Below, in pieces: positions 1 to 10,700 of a DNA stretch of 64,000 nt. Each line of letters opens with the position of its first letter. The stretch's first letter is position 1. A program made the translations under genes and the position numbers. The stretch lies in NCBI GenBank assembly GCA_032158295.1, contig CM063249.1, positions 5,347,195-5,411,194 of the forward strand, written 5' to 3'. The notes beneath the pieces were generated by a model. The model ran no database searches. It saw nothing but the letters and a program-made list of their open reading frames with translations, and was not told the origin of the DNA. The DNA comes from Pycnopodia helianthoides (Eukaryota; Echinodermata; Asteroidea; Forcipulatida; Asteriidae).

Positions 1-2477
1 GCTATGTAATGTAAACTCGCACAGTAAGCACAAAATCGGCCATTAAGCAGCTCTATGAAATTGGGCCCTGCACCTGATCATTTATCAGGTCATTTTTAAA
101 TATCTGAGATTGATAAACTTTGACGCTCATTTGCATGTTTGTACCATAGCATTTGAACTACCTTTGATGTCTGTACCTCATCAAATATTTATATTTTGTA
201 GAAGTATTCTCAAAAAAGTTTTCAAGTATTTAAGGTTTCATCTGAAGTAGGACAAATGTAAACTGTGTTTGTGATTATGGACTGTATTATTGAGATTGTA
301 CGAGGTCTCAGAGGGGATCAAACTTGTATGAGAAATGATTTTCAGTTTGAAGTCTCAGCTTCGTTTTAGACCCTTATCATGAAGCAGCCATTTTGCTTTC
401 TCTTCCATTCAAGCAATGTATCCAAACTGAGGCTGGAAGGGTTATCAGTCTGGTCCCCATTTTATGTGATGAGAATGAGCATTTGGGATTGTTTGGTACT
501 GTGAAGAACTTCTGGGAATAATCAATTATCCTGAGAATTGATTTCTCATCATGTAGTCGGTGATGGTTGAATTTTCCCAAATTCTAAAAGTGAGTGTGCA
601 AATTCAACAAAAAGTGCACAATCAGGATAATTGTTACTTGCGCTTTTAGTGATTTTAATGAAAACACGCTCTCAACCCTCAAAGTTGTCTCTTCTCTTAT
701 TAAAGTTGAACCTACTGAAACACACACATGTATAGACTCTCACCTCTATCTCTGCCCCCATTGTAACTTTTTAGAATTCCCCTTTTTTCATAAAAAAACC
801 TGTCTTTTTCCCATGCTGTATAAAAGCATCATGACTGACCAAATTTGAAGTATATCAGAGCCTGTATATAGGTTTACATAAACAAATTATTAACTGTGGT
901 AGTGATATTCTTCTATAATGTATATTTACATTGTGTACACATAGTGACGCACTGGTATTTTTTTTTTTATTTGGTGTTCTAAATAGTGTTTTAAGTACTA
1001 ATAGTAAAGCTAACCAAATGTACACTAATCAATGTCAGAATTTATTGCAGATACAGAAAATGAACAAATACTTGTACATGTACATGTACAAGGTCATTAA
1101 TTTACCACAAACTGAGAGGCTCGCATATATCAGTGTATTTCATGAAAAGGAAGGGATTTAAATTATAATAGAGTTTAATTTGGTTCATTTATATCGGGAT
1201 ATGGAGCCTAGTGAAATTGTTGTTACCAGAGTGTAGCCGTCTTGTCTTGTTTTCATCTCTGTGTAATCAAAACGAGGCTGGGATTGATAACAGTCTGGTA
1301 CCATTTCATGGAATCAGAATTATTCCCATCATTGTAATTGAGTACACGGGTTATCAGACAAAAATGGCAGCATTGTGGTGGAGGTTTATTAAGGATTAGT
1401 TGGAGAACTTGTCTAACAGAAATTACTTCTCTAAGCCCTGCCCACCTTAGCAACTGCCTGACAACACTGCAGGATTGTTACAAGCTGTCAATCAATAGTA
1501 GTCTGACAAACATTAAAACTCCACAGGTACACTACATCACTAATGTAATGAGCTTGTTTGTTTGTTTGTGTGTTTGTTTGGTTCTTAACGTGGTACTGTT
1601 GTTCGTCTTTTAGTAGCACCATCCCGGTTCTTGTTGGTCAGTTTATACGGGCAGGGCTTCTTGAATTAATTCTATTGTCTCAAATGTTACCTTCAAAATG
1701 GGAGATCCAAGTTGACAAAACTAAAACTTCTGGAGTATGCAGCTTTCTTAAATTGAGAATTCTTCAGTGATGTTTGCATAGCACTGGAGGTGGCTTTTTC
1801 AGCTGTGCGCAGTTAGAATGATCTAGCACATATGATTTCAACTTGACTCTCTTTTTATGCAAACAGGTTACAGGTTGTTGAAAATACAGATACAATGACT
1901 AATTTTGTTGAACCTTCATAGCACATTTTATGGGAAGACGCAAATTGAAAAATTTCACTAACACTTCAATGAATTTTAAATTCAATTTCGAAACAATTTT
2001 ATGTAGATAAGTTACAATTTATAATAGTTTTTTTATATTCAGTCTGTGCAGAATTGTACAACGATTTTGTAGCCTACATTTACGTAGTTTTGTTCTAATA
2101 ATATTAGAAATGTCAGTCTTTAGCGTGGATTGGTTCAATTGATAACTATTTCAGACTGATCTTCAAACAAACGGACAATGATGTATTCCAGATTGAGCAG
2201 TTCATTGTATCCGTATAATGTCTGATAATGAAACAGAATCATCTTGCACACTGCATTTTTCAAGGCACAACAAGCGTGTATCTCTCTAAATATTTCTCCA
2301 TGCTCAGGTACGCAAAATATGTGCACAATGACCCTGTAGAGATATGATGGCCATAATTAGAGGGCGCTGTTTGATTTGCTGCATTCAAAAAAGATTCAGA
2401 CCATATGGCGGCCTCCTCTTGCATCCAGCCTAGCCATCCACAGGCTGAAAAGTGACTTTGTTTTACAGAGGCAGTGG

Positions 2478-2536
2478 AACCTTTAGACTGGTCCCCTGTC
2501 TTTATCCGCAAAGGTAAAGACAGGCACCGGTCTTAC
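2478..2536 (+). repeat. Hairpin-ended repeat, copy 1
   Basis: An inverted repeat pairs AGACTGGTCCCCTGTCTTTA with TAAAGACAGGCACCGGTCT across a loop of about 10 bases. The same hairpin, in opposite orientation, occurs at 37165-37215. Sequence beyond the hairpin is weakly similar between the copies, so this is probably the end of a dispersed element. No coding capacity is seen. Confidence 0.55.
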
Positions 2537-3623
2537 AAACCCAGTGGTTTTTATTGGATCAGAATGGACATGCAAATGACACGTACGGCCGGAATGTGTC
2601 CATCATGCATTGTGCAAGTGCGCTAGGTCAAAGGTCGACTGGCAGGATCCTGCCAGCAGCTGAAAGGGTCGGTATCTGGCGTTATTCACGATCCTCGAAG
2701 TGTGACGTCCGATGTTCAGGCTAGGGAGGGAATCCTTGAAGTGTCTAGCCTGCGACATTTTGAATCAATCTATGGCCTTATTACACTTCAGACACATCTA
2801 GCATTATCATATTGCAAAGACTGCCAGTACAAAACAAAATTCCATTCATTATTTCTGCCATCATGCAATTGTGGATATTTGTTATGATATTAAAAGGAAT
2901 TATTCATTTAATAACATAATTTATGTGATTATTTAATCTTCTTTTTTTTCGTTTAATTGACCACAAATTTTGCAGCAGTTTCAACTGTGTTAATGCATGG
3001 TATAACAATTAAAAAGAAAATTCAAAGCTATTTAATTGAAATTATATAAGTGGTCTGTAGAGGTCAACTTTTGTTTACGGGAGGGAGGGACTCGACATTC
3101 AAGTTTTTGGACAAAAAGACTAATCCCATTTTTTAGATCACGATCAAAATTACAATTTTTGCATAAGAAAACATCTTCTTATCTTCCCAGTGTTTGAAGT
3201 ATTTATTCCCAATATTTAATTGTGATGGATGTTTTAAACGACCACTGTTTACATTGATTGAATAGTCAACGTAGAGGATATATATAAAAAAATAAAATTT
3301 TTCTTTTTTTGTGTGGGGTGGGGGGGGGGGGGGCGATAAACGTGTACATGTAGCATGTCAAATGATTGGATTGGTTAATATTTTCCTTTATTAGAGCTGC
3401 AATTTTAACCCTGTTACAGGCATTTTTTATTAAAACAATGAAGATGGTTAACTTTGAAGTTTTTGTTTACCGTAATTAAGGATATTCGTTTTTTGTTGTC
3501 AAAATTTGTTTGTATTTTGTTCTTATTCTAAAATTGATCGGCACACCATTGACTAGTGGAATCCCGTATTAGTTGGGATTCATTTTAGGAAAGTTCATTG
3601 CTATTTGCACTTAAACCTTGTAT

Positions 3624-3776
3624 CAATTTCATCTGTGAGAGGGCGAGGCCATTTTCCCGTTTGCAAAGGGCCTTTCCCTTGAATTACTCTGAAGTCTATG
3701 GGAAATTTTTCATGGGGCACCAAGGTCAAGACCAAGGGCAACATAGGCTGTGGCCTCTGTGTAATTCATGGCCTGA
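3624..3776 (+). repeat. MITE, CAGGCCTGGAATT family, copy 1
   Basis: A diverged copy of a roughly 155-bp element that starts near AATTTCATCT, contains GAGAGGGC, GGCCATTTT, TTGCAAAGGGC, GTCTATGGGAAA and GGGGCACCAAGG, and ends in GTAATTCATGGCCTG. Other copies lie at 26226, 34824, 44879, 48021, 50462, 52574, 53096 and 54201. The better-preserved copies have inverted CAGGCCTGGAATT ends, which suggests a non-autonomous DNA transposon. Confidence 0.75.
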
Positions 3777-4318
3777 TAAAAGCACGGTGCCAACCTGTTT
3801 AGGATATTGTGTGGTGATTGAAGACATTGCAGACATCTCCAATATTGATGATTCATTCCCTTTAATTCATGCTGTTATGTAAAATAAAAGTCGTCACTTA
3901 AAGCCAGCATTACAAAATTCAGAGGGTTTTTATTTTGAGCTGATTGTTTTTGTTTTTACAGCAGTTGTTGTAGCTTTAATTCAAACTATACACAAAGGGA
4001 AAAAAATAATCATGTATAAGAGATGACTGTTAGGCTTAAATATCTTATCTGAATTGACATATTTTTTAAAGAAAGAAAAAAGAAAAATTATTTTCTAAAA
4101 AAAGAGCTTACGATAATGTGAATTATTTATCTGACTACATTATATGTAGATTGCTATGGTAGAGTAACTCAATGTAAAAAAATATTCTTCTTGTGCTCAA
4201 TAAAAGCTTCTAAGTTGTATTAAATCAGTTTCTTCATTCGATTCTTTTGATGGTTTCTTCCTTTGTATTCCAGGAGAAAAGATATCAAGAAAGTGAATTG
4301 CTTGAACACTGGCATTGG

Positions 4319-4500
4319 GTGTCGTGATCGAGCGGCTTAGCTCACTGGACTCGAACACTTGTGTCGGCCAGCAGAGTGTGGGTTCCAGTCCAGGTCTTGA
4401 CACTTGTGTCCTTATGCAAGACACATGACCGTTATTGCCCATCTGGAATTTCGTGGACGTCTGGTGGTCCTGTCCAGTATCAACTTGTAACAACAAACAA
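4319..4500 (+). repeat. tRNA-derived SINE (family A), copy 1
   Basis: The head resembles a tRNA gene, with an A-box-like segment (GATCGAGCGGCTTAGCTC) and a B-box-like GGGTTCCAGTCC, followed by the family tail GACACTTGTGTCCTTATGCA. The same family appears at 13732 (+), 28433-28590 (-) and, as a tail only, near 62260 (+). It is not a functional tRNA: the cloverleaf cannot be completed and the sequence continues into a SINE body. Confidence 0.65.
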
Positions 4501-4666
4501 ACGAACAAAAAACAAACGAACTAAACTAATTTTGCTACTTTATGTATTTCCATATAGGGCCATGATACATGATAGCATTGTTTTGCATTGGATACAGAAT
4601 ATTATTGTTTTTGCCCTAACACTGATGTATCTTAAGCACTGTATACCCAGTACTTTCCTGAGTCCT

Positions 4667-4780
4667 GTGAAAAAAATCCACAGGTATTTTACTCGCGTGG
4701 GATTCGAACCTGTGATCTTTGCCATTCTGCAGCAGATATTCTTACCACTTAACCACAGAGGTAGTATGTTGTAGCCGAGA
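4667..4780 (-). repeat. tRNA-derived SINE (family B)
   Basis: On the minus strand an A-box-like TGGTTAAGTGGTAAGAATAT is followed, at tRNA-like spacing, by the B box GGTTCGAATCCC. The flanks do not form an acceptor stem, so this is read as a SINE head or a decayed tRNA, not a tRNA gene. Confidence 0.5.
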
Positions 4781-4876
4781 TATAGTGTGGTTTGAATCCT
4801 GGTTGTGACAGTCATTTACATGAACAAGGTGATGTATCGACATTGCTTCTCGTCATCCCTGTGAGGGTACAAACTG

Positions 4877-5224
4877 TTAAAGGAACATTACAGAATTGGT
4901 TTTTGCTAACAAAACCTTTGCTGGCAGTGTAAGCACTTTATGTACTGACAAACCTGTAGAAGTTTGAGATCGATCGAAAATAGTGAAAAACCGATTAAAC
5001 ATTTGCATGAAATCATATAGATTCAACAAATGAATAAAACGCTCACTGAGCGATAAACTCCAATCGGAAATTTAGTTTATTCATTTCTCATCAAATATGG
5101 CATTTCAGACAGAAATATTTCAAGGGATGTTTTCGACTATCATCGTCATTAGACCGTGTAAATCTGTGATCAAAAAGTATATTTTACAAGTTTTTTTCTT
5201 ACCAATTCTGTAATGTCCCTTTAA
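4877..5224. repeat. TTAA-flanked MITE, family P1, copy 1
   Basis: Inverted ends AGGAACATTACAGAATTGG and CCAATTCTGTAATGTCCCT are bounded on both sides by TTAA, the target duplication typical of piggyBac-type elements. The body is about 350 bp and non-coding, with an inner motif AATAAAACGCTCACTGAGCG. Relatives are at 17284-17660 and 30097-30488. Confidence 0.8.
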
Positions 5225-5549
5225 TTTGAATATTTAGCAATTTGGTTGTCAATGTTAATATAGTTGAAAAGGGTTCAAGAATGAACAGGATTAGTCATGG
5301 TCAGGTAGCAGTGTCACTTTGATACTTGGGTTTAAAGCACCATTAAGATAGGTCTTAGCTTAATGAGAGCTTTCTCGTACTGGAAAAGAAATTAAATCAC
5401 CCCGCCCCTTCCGAAAAGAACCTAAATCACGCCGCCCCCCCCCCCCTCCCAACCGTAATCACCCCCCCCCCAACCTTAATCACCCCCCCCCCCCAACCTA
5501 AATCACCCCTTCCCCTCCGATCGACCGCCCTCCGTCAAAAGTAACAGCG

Positions 5550-5737
5550 CCCTCTGCAGGTATGTCAACAAAGCAATCGGACGCCGGTCAGTTGTGAAAC
5601 CGTTCGGCCGCACAGTTTCTTCACACATCGTCACCGTGACACTGCAAAAAAGATTTTAATTCTTACGATTCAGCCTTGGTTTGAGTTGTATCACTATCGG
5701 TTGAATCTTCTTACACTTACAAACCACTAAACTCAAG
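5550..5737 (+). promoter_or_regulatory. Probable promoter and 5' UTR exon of the GDPD gene
   Basis: A locally CpG-richer stretch (around GGACGCCGGTC and GTTCGGCCGC) in otherwise AT-rich DNA ends in a consensus splice donor, ACTCAAG followed by GTAAGA at 5738. The first coding exon of GDPD is preceded by a good acceptor ending at 7783, 10 bases before its ATG, so a non-coding first exon is needed upstream. This is the best candidate seen. The transcription start cannot be fixed from sequence alone. Confidence 0.45.
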
Positions 5738-5817
5738 GTAAGATTGTTGTTTTTTGCGTAATTTCTATAGGTAACGCGTCACAAAATTTGGATAGCTCAC
5801 GTCCAAAGTCCAAAATT

Positions 5818-5887
5818 CACAATTTTCTATTCGGTCTTCTTCATCCAAAGTTTAGAATAAAGTAGGAAGACCGAGTAGAAAATTGTG
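5818..5887. repeat. Long hairpin
   Basis: Arms of about 22 bases, CACAATTTTCTATTCGGTCT and its near-perfect inverse ending at 5887, are separated by roughly 25 bases. It lies in the proposed first intron of GDPD. It may be a remnant of a palindromic element; a hairpin RNA is possible but unsupported. Confidence 0.5.
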
Positions 5888-6226
5888 ATTGTGTTCATTT
5901 ATGAAAAGGTCATATCATGATATAGGCTAGAGGGCCAAACACGTCACCTTCTCAAGTTCTCTTTCGTATCCATCTACAGAGGAAGTTAACTTAAGTGGCA
6001 GTGTGGATTGATGGTGAGCGCAATCTTGAAAAGTTGAAATTGTTCAAACTTGCGCGTTGTCTTTATTTTTTTGACGCCGCAAAATTTGTTTTCTTGCATA
6101 ATTTTTTTTTTTAATTTGCGCAAGGTAGCTCGGGCGCAAATTTTCAATGCCGCGCAATCTTTCCCGTTCAAACATAAATTCTCACCATCGTAAAATGCTG
6201 TAAGTTAAGTGTAAGAAGAGAGGTTA

Positions 6227-6275
6227 AGATACTTCCAACTTTACCCTTTTAATAATCGGATAAGTTGGAAGTATC
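6227..6275. repeat. Short inverted repeat
   Basis: GATACTTCCAACTT is inverted as AAGTTGGAAGTATC across a loop of about 20 bases. It lies in the proposed first intron of GDPD, close to the Mutator-like element. Nothing else is seen. Confidence 0.5.
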
Positions 6276-6407
6276 GTTCTGCTGGATCTTAACTTGTGTC
6301 TGAAGTGATATTTTTGTGCCAAACAAAAACAAACAAAAAACATTTAAATGTACCCAATTGCCATTTGGAATTGCTCCATCATTTTATCACACCAGCAGAG
6401 ATCTGTG

Positions 6408-7304
6408 TAGTTGCGATAATCGTAACCCTCCATCCTCCCGACGGTCGGAGACCGGAGGGTTACGAGTCATGCAGTGCAAAAAAGTGGCGAAATAAAAATT
6501 TCGACTATTTTGGTCAGACTAGTCACCAGATTTACCAAATTTTTACCACTTTAAAAAAAACATGACACACATTCTAAAAACATGGATGTGATCATGAATG
6601 TGTCATGAATCCATTCGTATTACTCAAAACATCATTGAGAAAATATTTAAAGAAAAAAAGACAAAAACTTACCAGAGACTGAGCGAAATTTTCATGATGC
6701 GTAGACAATCTCAGGTCCGGTTTTCGAACCTCGCGATTCGTGACCTAGCAACATCTCGACCAATCAGCGTAAGCAAACTCGTCGTTGAGCGCATTTTGTT
6801 GAGTTGCACAATCACAGGATATTTATTAGGAAAAATTTACAGATTGAGCGCGCATTCTGGAAAGCTGTTCCTGCAATTAATCAGCGCAAACTGCAAATAG
6901 CGCAAATCCGTTATATACATTAACTGCGTGCACGCACAGTCGCACACGAGACGATCGCCACGCCTACACAACGGTTTGGTTTACGCTGATTGGTTGATGT
7001 AGGGGAAGTGCGGTCCATGGACATTTCGGTCAGTTTCTGGTAAGTTTTTGTTCGTTTTTTCTTCAAATAATTTTTCATCGATGTTTAGAGTGTTATGAAT
7101 GGATTCATTATACCTTGAAGATCAAATCCATGTTCTTAGAATGTGTGTCATGTTTTTTGAAAGGGGTAAAAATTGGGCAAATCTGGTGACTAGTCTGACC
7201 AAAATAGTCGAAATTTTTATTTCGCCACTTTTTTGCACTGCATGACTCGTAACCCTCCGGTCTCCGACCGTCGGGAGGATGGAGGGTTACGATTATCGCA
7301 ACTA
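6408..7304. mobile_element. Mutator-like non-autonomous DNA transposon, copy 1
   Basis: An 897-bp element with long terminal inverted repeats (about 200 bp, imperfect inwards) starting TAGTTGCGATAATCGTAACC. It is flanked by a perfect 9-bp direct duplication, AGATCTGTG, at 6399-6407 and 7305-7313. Long TIRs with a 9-bp duplication are the hallmark of Mutator-like elements (family knowledge). There is no transposase: short open frames inside are translations of the TIR. A second copy with a different 9-bp duplication is at 35026-35956. Confidence 0.85.
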
Positions 7305-7793
7305 AGATCTGTGGTAAGCTTTTTAAATACTTGATTTGAATAGAAACCCAATTAGATATCCAAAATAAGTGTGAATAAGGTAGAAAAGTACAGTTCAAAG
7401 GTTTCTGACTAATCCGAGTATTCGCACAAAGAAAACAGTTGATTTGATTGTTCATGCACAACACAAACACAAAACATACAGAACTTTTACACAACAAAAT
7501 GCTACATATAGAATAGCCAGGGCCATTTATTGGCTAGTTCACAGAGTTGGTCTTTATCACATGTTAATACACCCCCGTGACTAGTCTTCAACCAATCAGA
7601 GTGCACAAACTCTTCGAGGTATTTATGAATGTTTGATATTGGAAATGGTAACTTGGTAAGTATCATCAATCATCATTGGAGGAATTGATGAGCATCAAGG
7701 AATCATAAATTTGCTGAAGGGTCGATTTTATTATAACATCTTGGGTTGTAACTCTGTTTGGATCGATCTTCTTTACCATTCCAGGATAAAGTC

Positions 7794-10700
7794 ATGTCAG
7801 CTGCAGTGATCGTGCCGCTATCTCTAGTCGGAGGTTATGCTGTGATTTCCATCTTCTTGTTGCGATTTCCAAATCTGATTCATCGTAAGAAACAGCTGAA
7901 GATCAACGCAAGACTGATTGCTCATAGAGGAGGTAAAGATTTGAAGAAGTGACACAAATAATCTGCCAATATAGGCACTCCACGTTATGCCTGTAACAAG
8001 TTAATGCCCTATCCGTATTAGTGGCTACAGCTACGGCTATGACTGATGCTAAGGGTGTTGCCAAGGACAGTCCAATACTTCAACGCATGATGGTGCGGAA
8101 TTCTAGCCGTAGTAGCTTTAGCCGCCAATTCGGACACGGCCTTACTATACAAATCAAGTCTGTTATTTTAATTTTATCTTCCCATCAATGTGTGATAAGT
8201 ATTTTGTAAGAACAAGTCGCACGAGAAAAAATCCATGAACAATTAATGTATATGTTTAAATCCGAAATTTTTTTGTTTTTTAGGTGCTGGGGAGCATTTG
8301 GAGAACACAATAACGGCTTATAAACAGTAAGTACAATCTCAGATGATAGTTTAGAATAATTAACGACATAGATTGAATTGGGTGAAACTGAATGATAGGT
8401 TTTTATTATAATCTGACATTTAGTTAGTACGGTATTTTCCCTGTTTTTTATGCTGCCATTTGCGATACAACTTTGTTTGAACTGGTGTTTTCCATTTAAC
8501 TTTGGGTTGAACAAAGAAAAATTGTCCTGAGCGGAATTTGTACCTGCAACCTCTGGATTAATGTGCCGGCGCTCTACCAACTGAGCTGTCTAGCCATAAT
8601 GTTGACGGTCCCCCCTGTTTTGTAAATATTTTTGTTTGGGGATGCCAGTCATAAGCCATTCAACCTGTAATTGCCGTATAACAAGGGATCATGCCCAAGT
8701 TTATAACAGGGTTCACCCTGAGGCATGTAAAGGGATGCAACTTTTCATTTCAAATATCAAGTAATAAACAACTAGGGAAAACTGGGTAAGTTTTATAAGA
8801 AAAATTGACTAAAGTCGGACGTTAATCCGGAGGTTAAAGGTTCAAAGCCTGCTCTTGTCAATTTTTCTCTGTTCAACCCAAAGTTATTTAATATTTGTTC
8901 CAATTTACTGTGGACAAGCAAATTTATTGTTGAGGTATTTAAATGTATCGTCAAATTGCTATGATTGCATGTACATGTAGCCGGCACCTCTTAAATGTTT
9001 GTTTCTTGAAAACATCGGCAGGTTAGTTCAGGGAAACCTTTCCGAAACCTTTGGGAATAGTAAATTAGTTCTTAGCCTCTAGTTTTCAATGAACAGACCG
9101 AAGACCGAGCTGTGAAAGTTTTATCAAATTGGTTGGTCACATTTTAGTTTAAAAAAAAATAAAAATGGTTTGTCAGGGATATTGTTCAAATTCTTATCAA
9201 GCTCTTTTAATTGACCATATTTTTCATGAGGGCGCTTTCAACAGGGAATTGTCTTGCATCACAATTACAGTTTCTTTTTATTTTACTTGCCTGTACGTCA
9301 TTTGGTCATTGATGCAAGTATGACCAAATACTAAACATAATAATAACAACAAAACTTAATTATAATAACAACAACGAAAAAAGCAGTTTGTGTACTTGTT
9401 TTGCATCTCGTGAATTTGGTTCACTTATGCCCTCACGCGGTCAAAAATACGGCAAATTGTGGCAATTGAAATAAGCAACTGTGATTTGTATGGTCTTGGA
9501 TAGCTATTTCTTTGCATCATTTCTGGTGAAAATACTTTGCTAGACGATTGGTAATGGTATGAACTTTTTAATTGATCACCATTCAGATTGAAATTGATCA
9601 TCCCCTCCCCCGATAACTGCATATTTGTTCTTGTCTATAATCGACAGTTAAAGTAATGAGCAGCGCCCCCATGGTCCATCCATGTGCCATCCATTTTAAT
9701 CTTGTAATCTTTGTGATCGTTTTATTGACAGTGCCATGGCATCAGGAATGGATATGATTGAGTTAGATTGTCAAATTACAAAAGACAAACAGGTTGTGGT
9801 GGCACATGATGATCACCTACAGAGAGTCACAGGTGTGGATGCAAAATAAGTGACATGGACTTCAAGGTAAGGGAACACAAAACGAAAAATGGAGATCTAG
9901 AGTTGGTCCATGATGGATTTACAGGAGGTGTAAGCATTTTTAACTTTTGAGAGGCCCTGCATTTTTCTTAGGGAGCAAGTCCTGAACAGTGCTGTAGTTC
10001 AGTCCCTGTTGTCCGGGTTCGAGTCCCTGTTGTCCGAGTACTAGTCCACAACAAATGTACTCGAGACCGGTGAGACAGGACTTGAGTCCTCCAGCACTGC
10101 CCCTGAATACGGGGGCATTTCTCAAACCTTTGCTTGGGCTCCGGTTCCAACTTGGGGATTCGTCATCAATTTTGGAGAAGTGTACATTCTGCAGGGTGTT
10201 TCCCAACATCAAACAAAGCCTGTAGACCCATTGCATATGACGTCACACTCTCAAAAAGGAGGCAGATCATTGGACGATAGCTGTTCTCTGTGCGTTAAAA
10301 CGTGCGCGTGACCTCAGCATACCTGTAGCGTTTCGCGTTATGCAAGGGGAGCTATTGATTTATATAGACCCTTACACAACACAGAACGCGCCTCCGAACA
10401 ATGCGCGTAATTTGGGGTGTCAACTCTCTTTTGTGCATGTTTGTATTTGATTTTGACGCCCAAAATGACACCCAGGATAGGCTCATGTGAGTACGCTGCG
10501 CGTCGTGCAAGGGGTCTATATCCGGAGACAGAGCCTAAGCAGAGGTTTAGGAAATGCACAGGTTTCCTTCTAATTCTTGCCATCTGAGTCACAATTTTTA
10601 CATTAATACTACATTATGGACATAATGATTATAATGTTGTAGTACAAGCTCATTTTTATGAATAAAACTCTAAATTATTGTTTTCATCTACAAACTATGT

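Larger units (their letters stand above)
1..5540. other. Gene-free upstream region, repeats only
   Basis: No coding exon is recognised here; open frames are short and resemble no known protein. The first 75 bases end with the inverted end of the palindromic CAATTTCATAGAGCTGCTTA repeat family. Bases 380-480 and 1215-1400 share a diverged repeat (compare GAGGCTGG followed by TTATCAGTCTGGT). Low-complexity stretches include a poly-G run near 3318-3333 and C-rich AATCACCCCCCC repeats at 5400-5510, both places where assembly errors are likely. Named repeats are listed separately. The region could contain the 3' UTR of a gene to the left, but nothing shows it. Confidence 0.5.

Noticed and set aside
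4361..4774. A 137-aa open frame
   Set aside because: It runs across two tRNA-derived SINE sequences and has no recognisable protein features.
7108..7497. A 129-aa minus-strand frame containing [17 protein letters not shown] sequence, also seen near 6296, 35006 and 35760
   Set aside because: It is translation of the terminal inverted repeat of the Mutator-like element; no transposase motif and stops differ between copies.
7758..7793. Earlier in-frame ATG giving 12 extra residues to GDPD
   Set aside because: A good splice acceptor ends at 7783, so the upstream ATG is intronic; starting at 7794 matches the family N-terminus.
9868..9945. Extending GDPD exon 3 past 9866 to avoid the stop
   Set aside because: The donor AAG-GTAAGG at 9866 fits, exon 4 continues the protein in phase, and the downstream bases do not encode family-like sequence.
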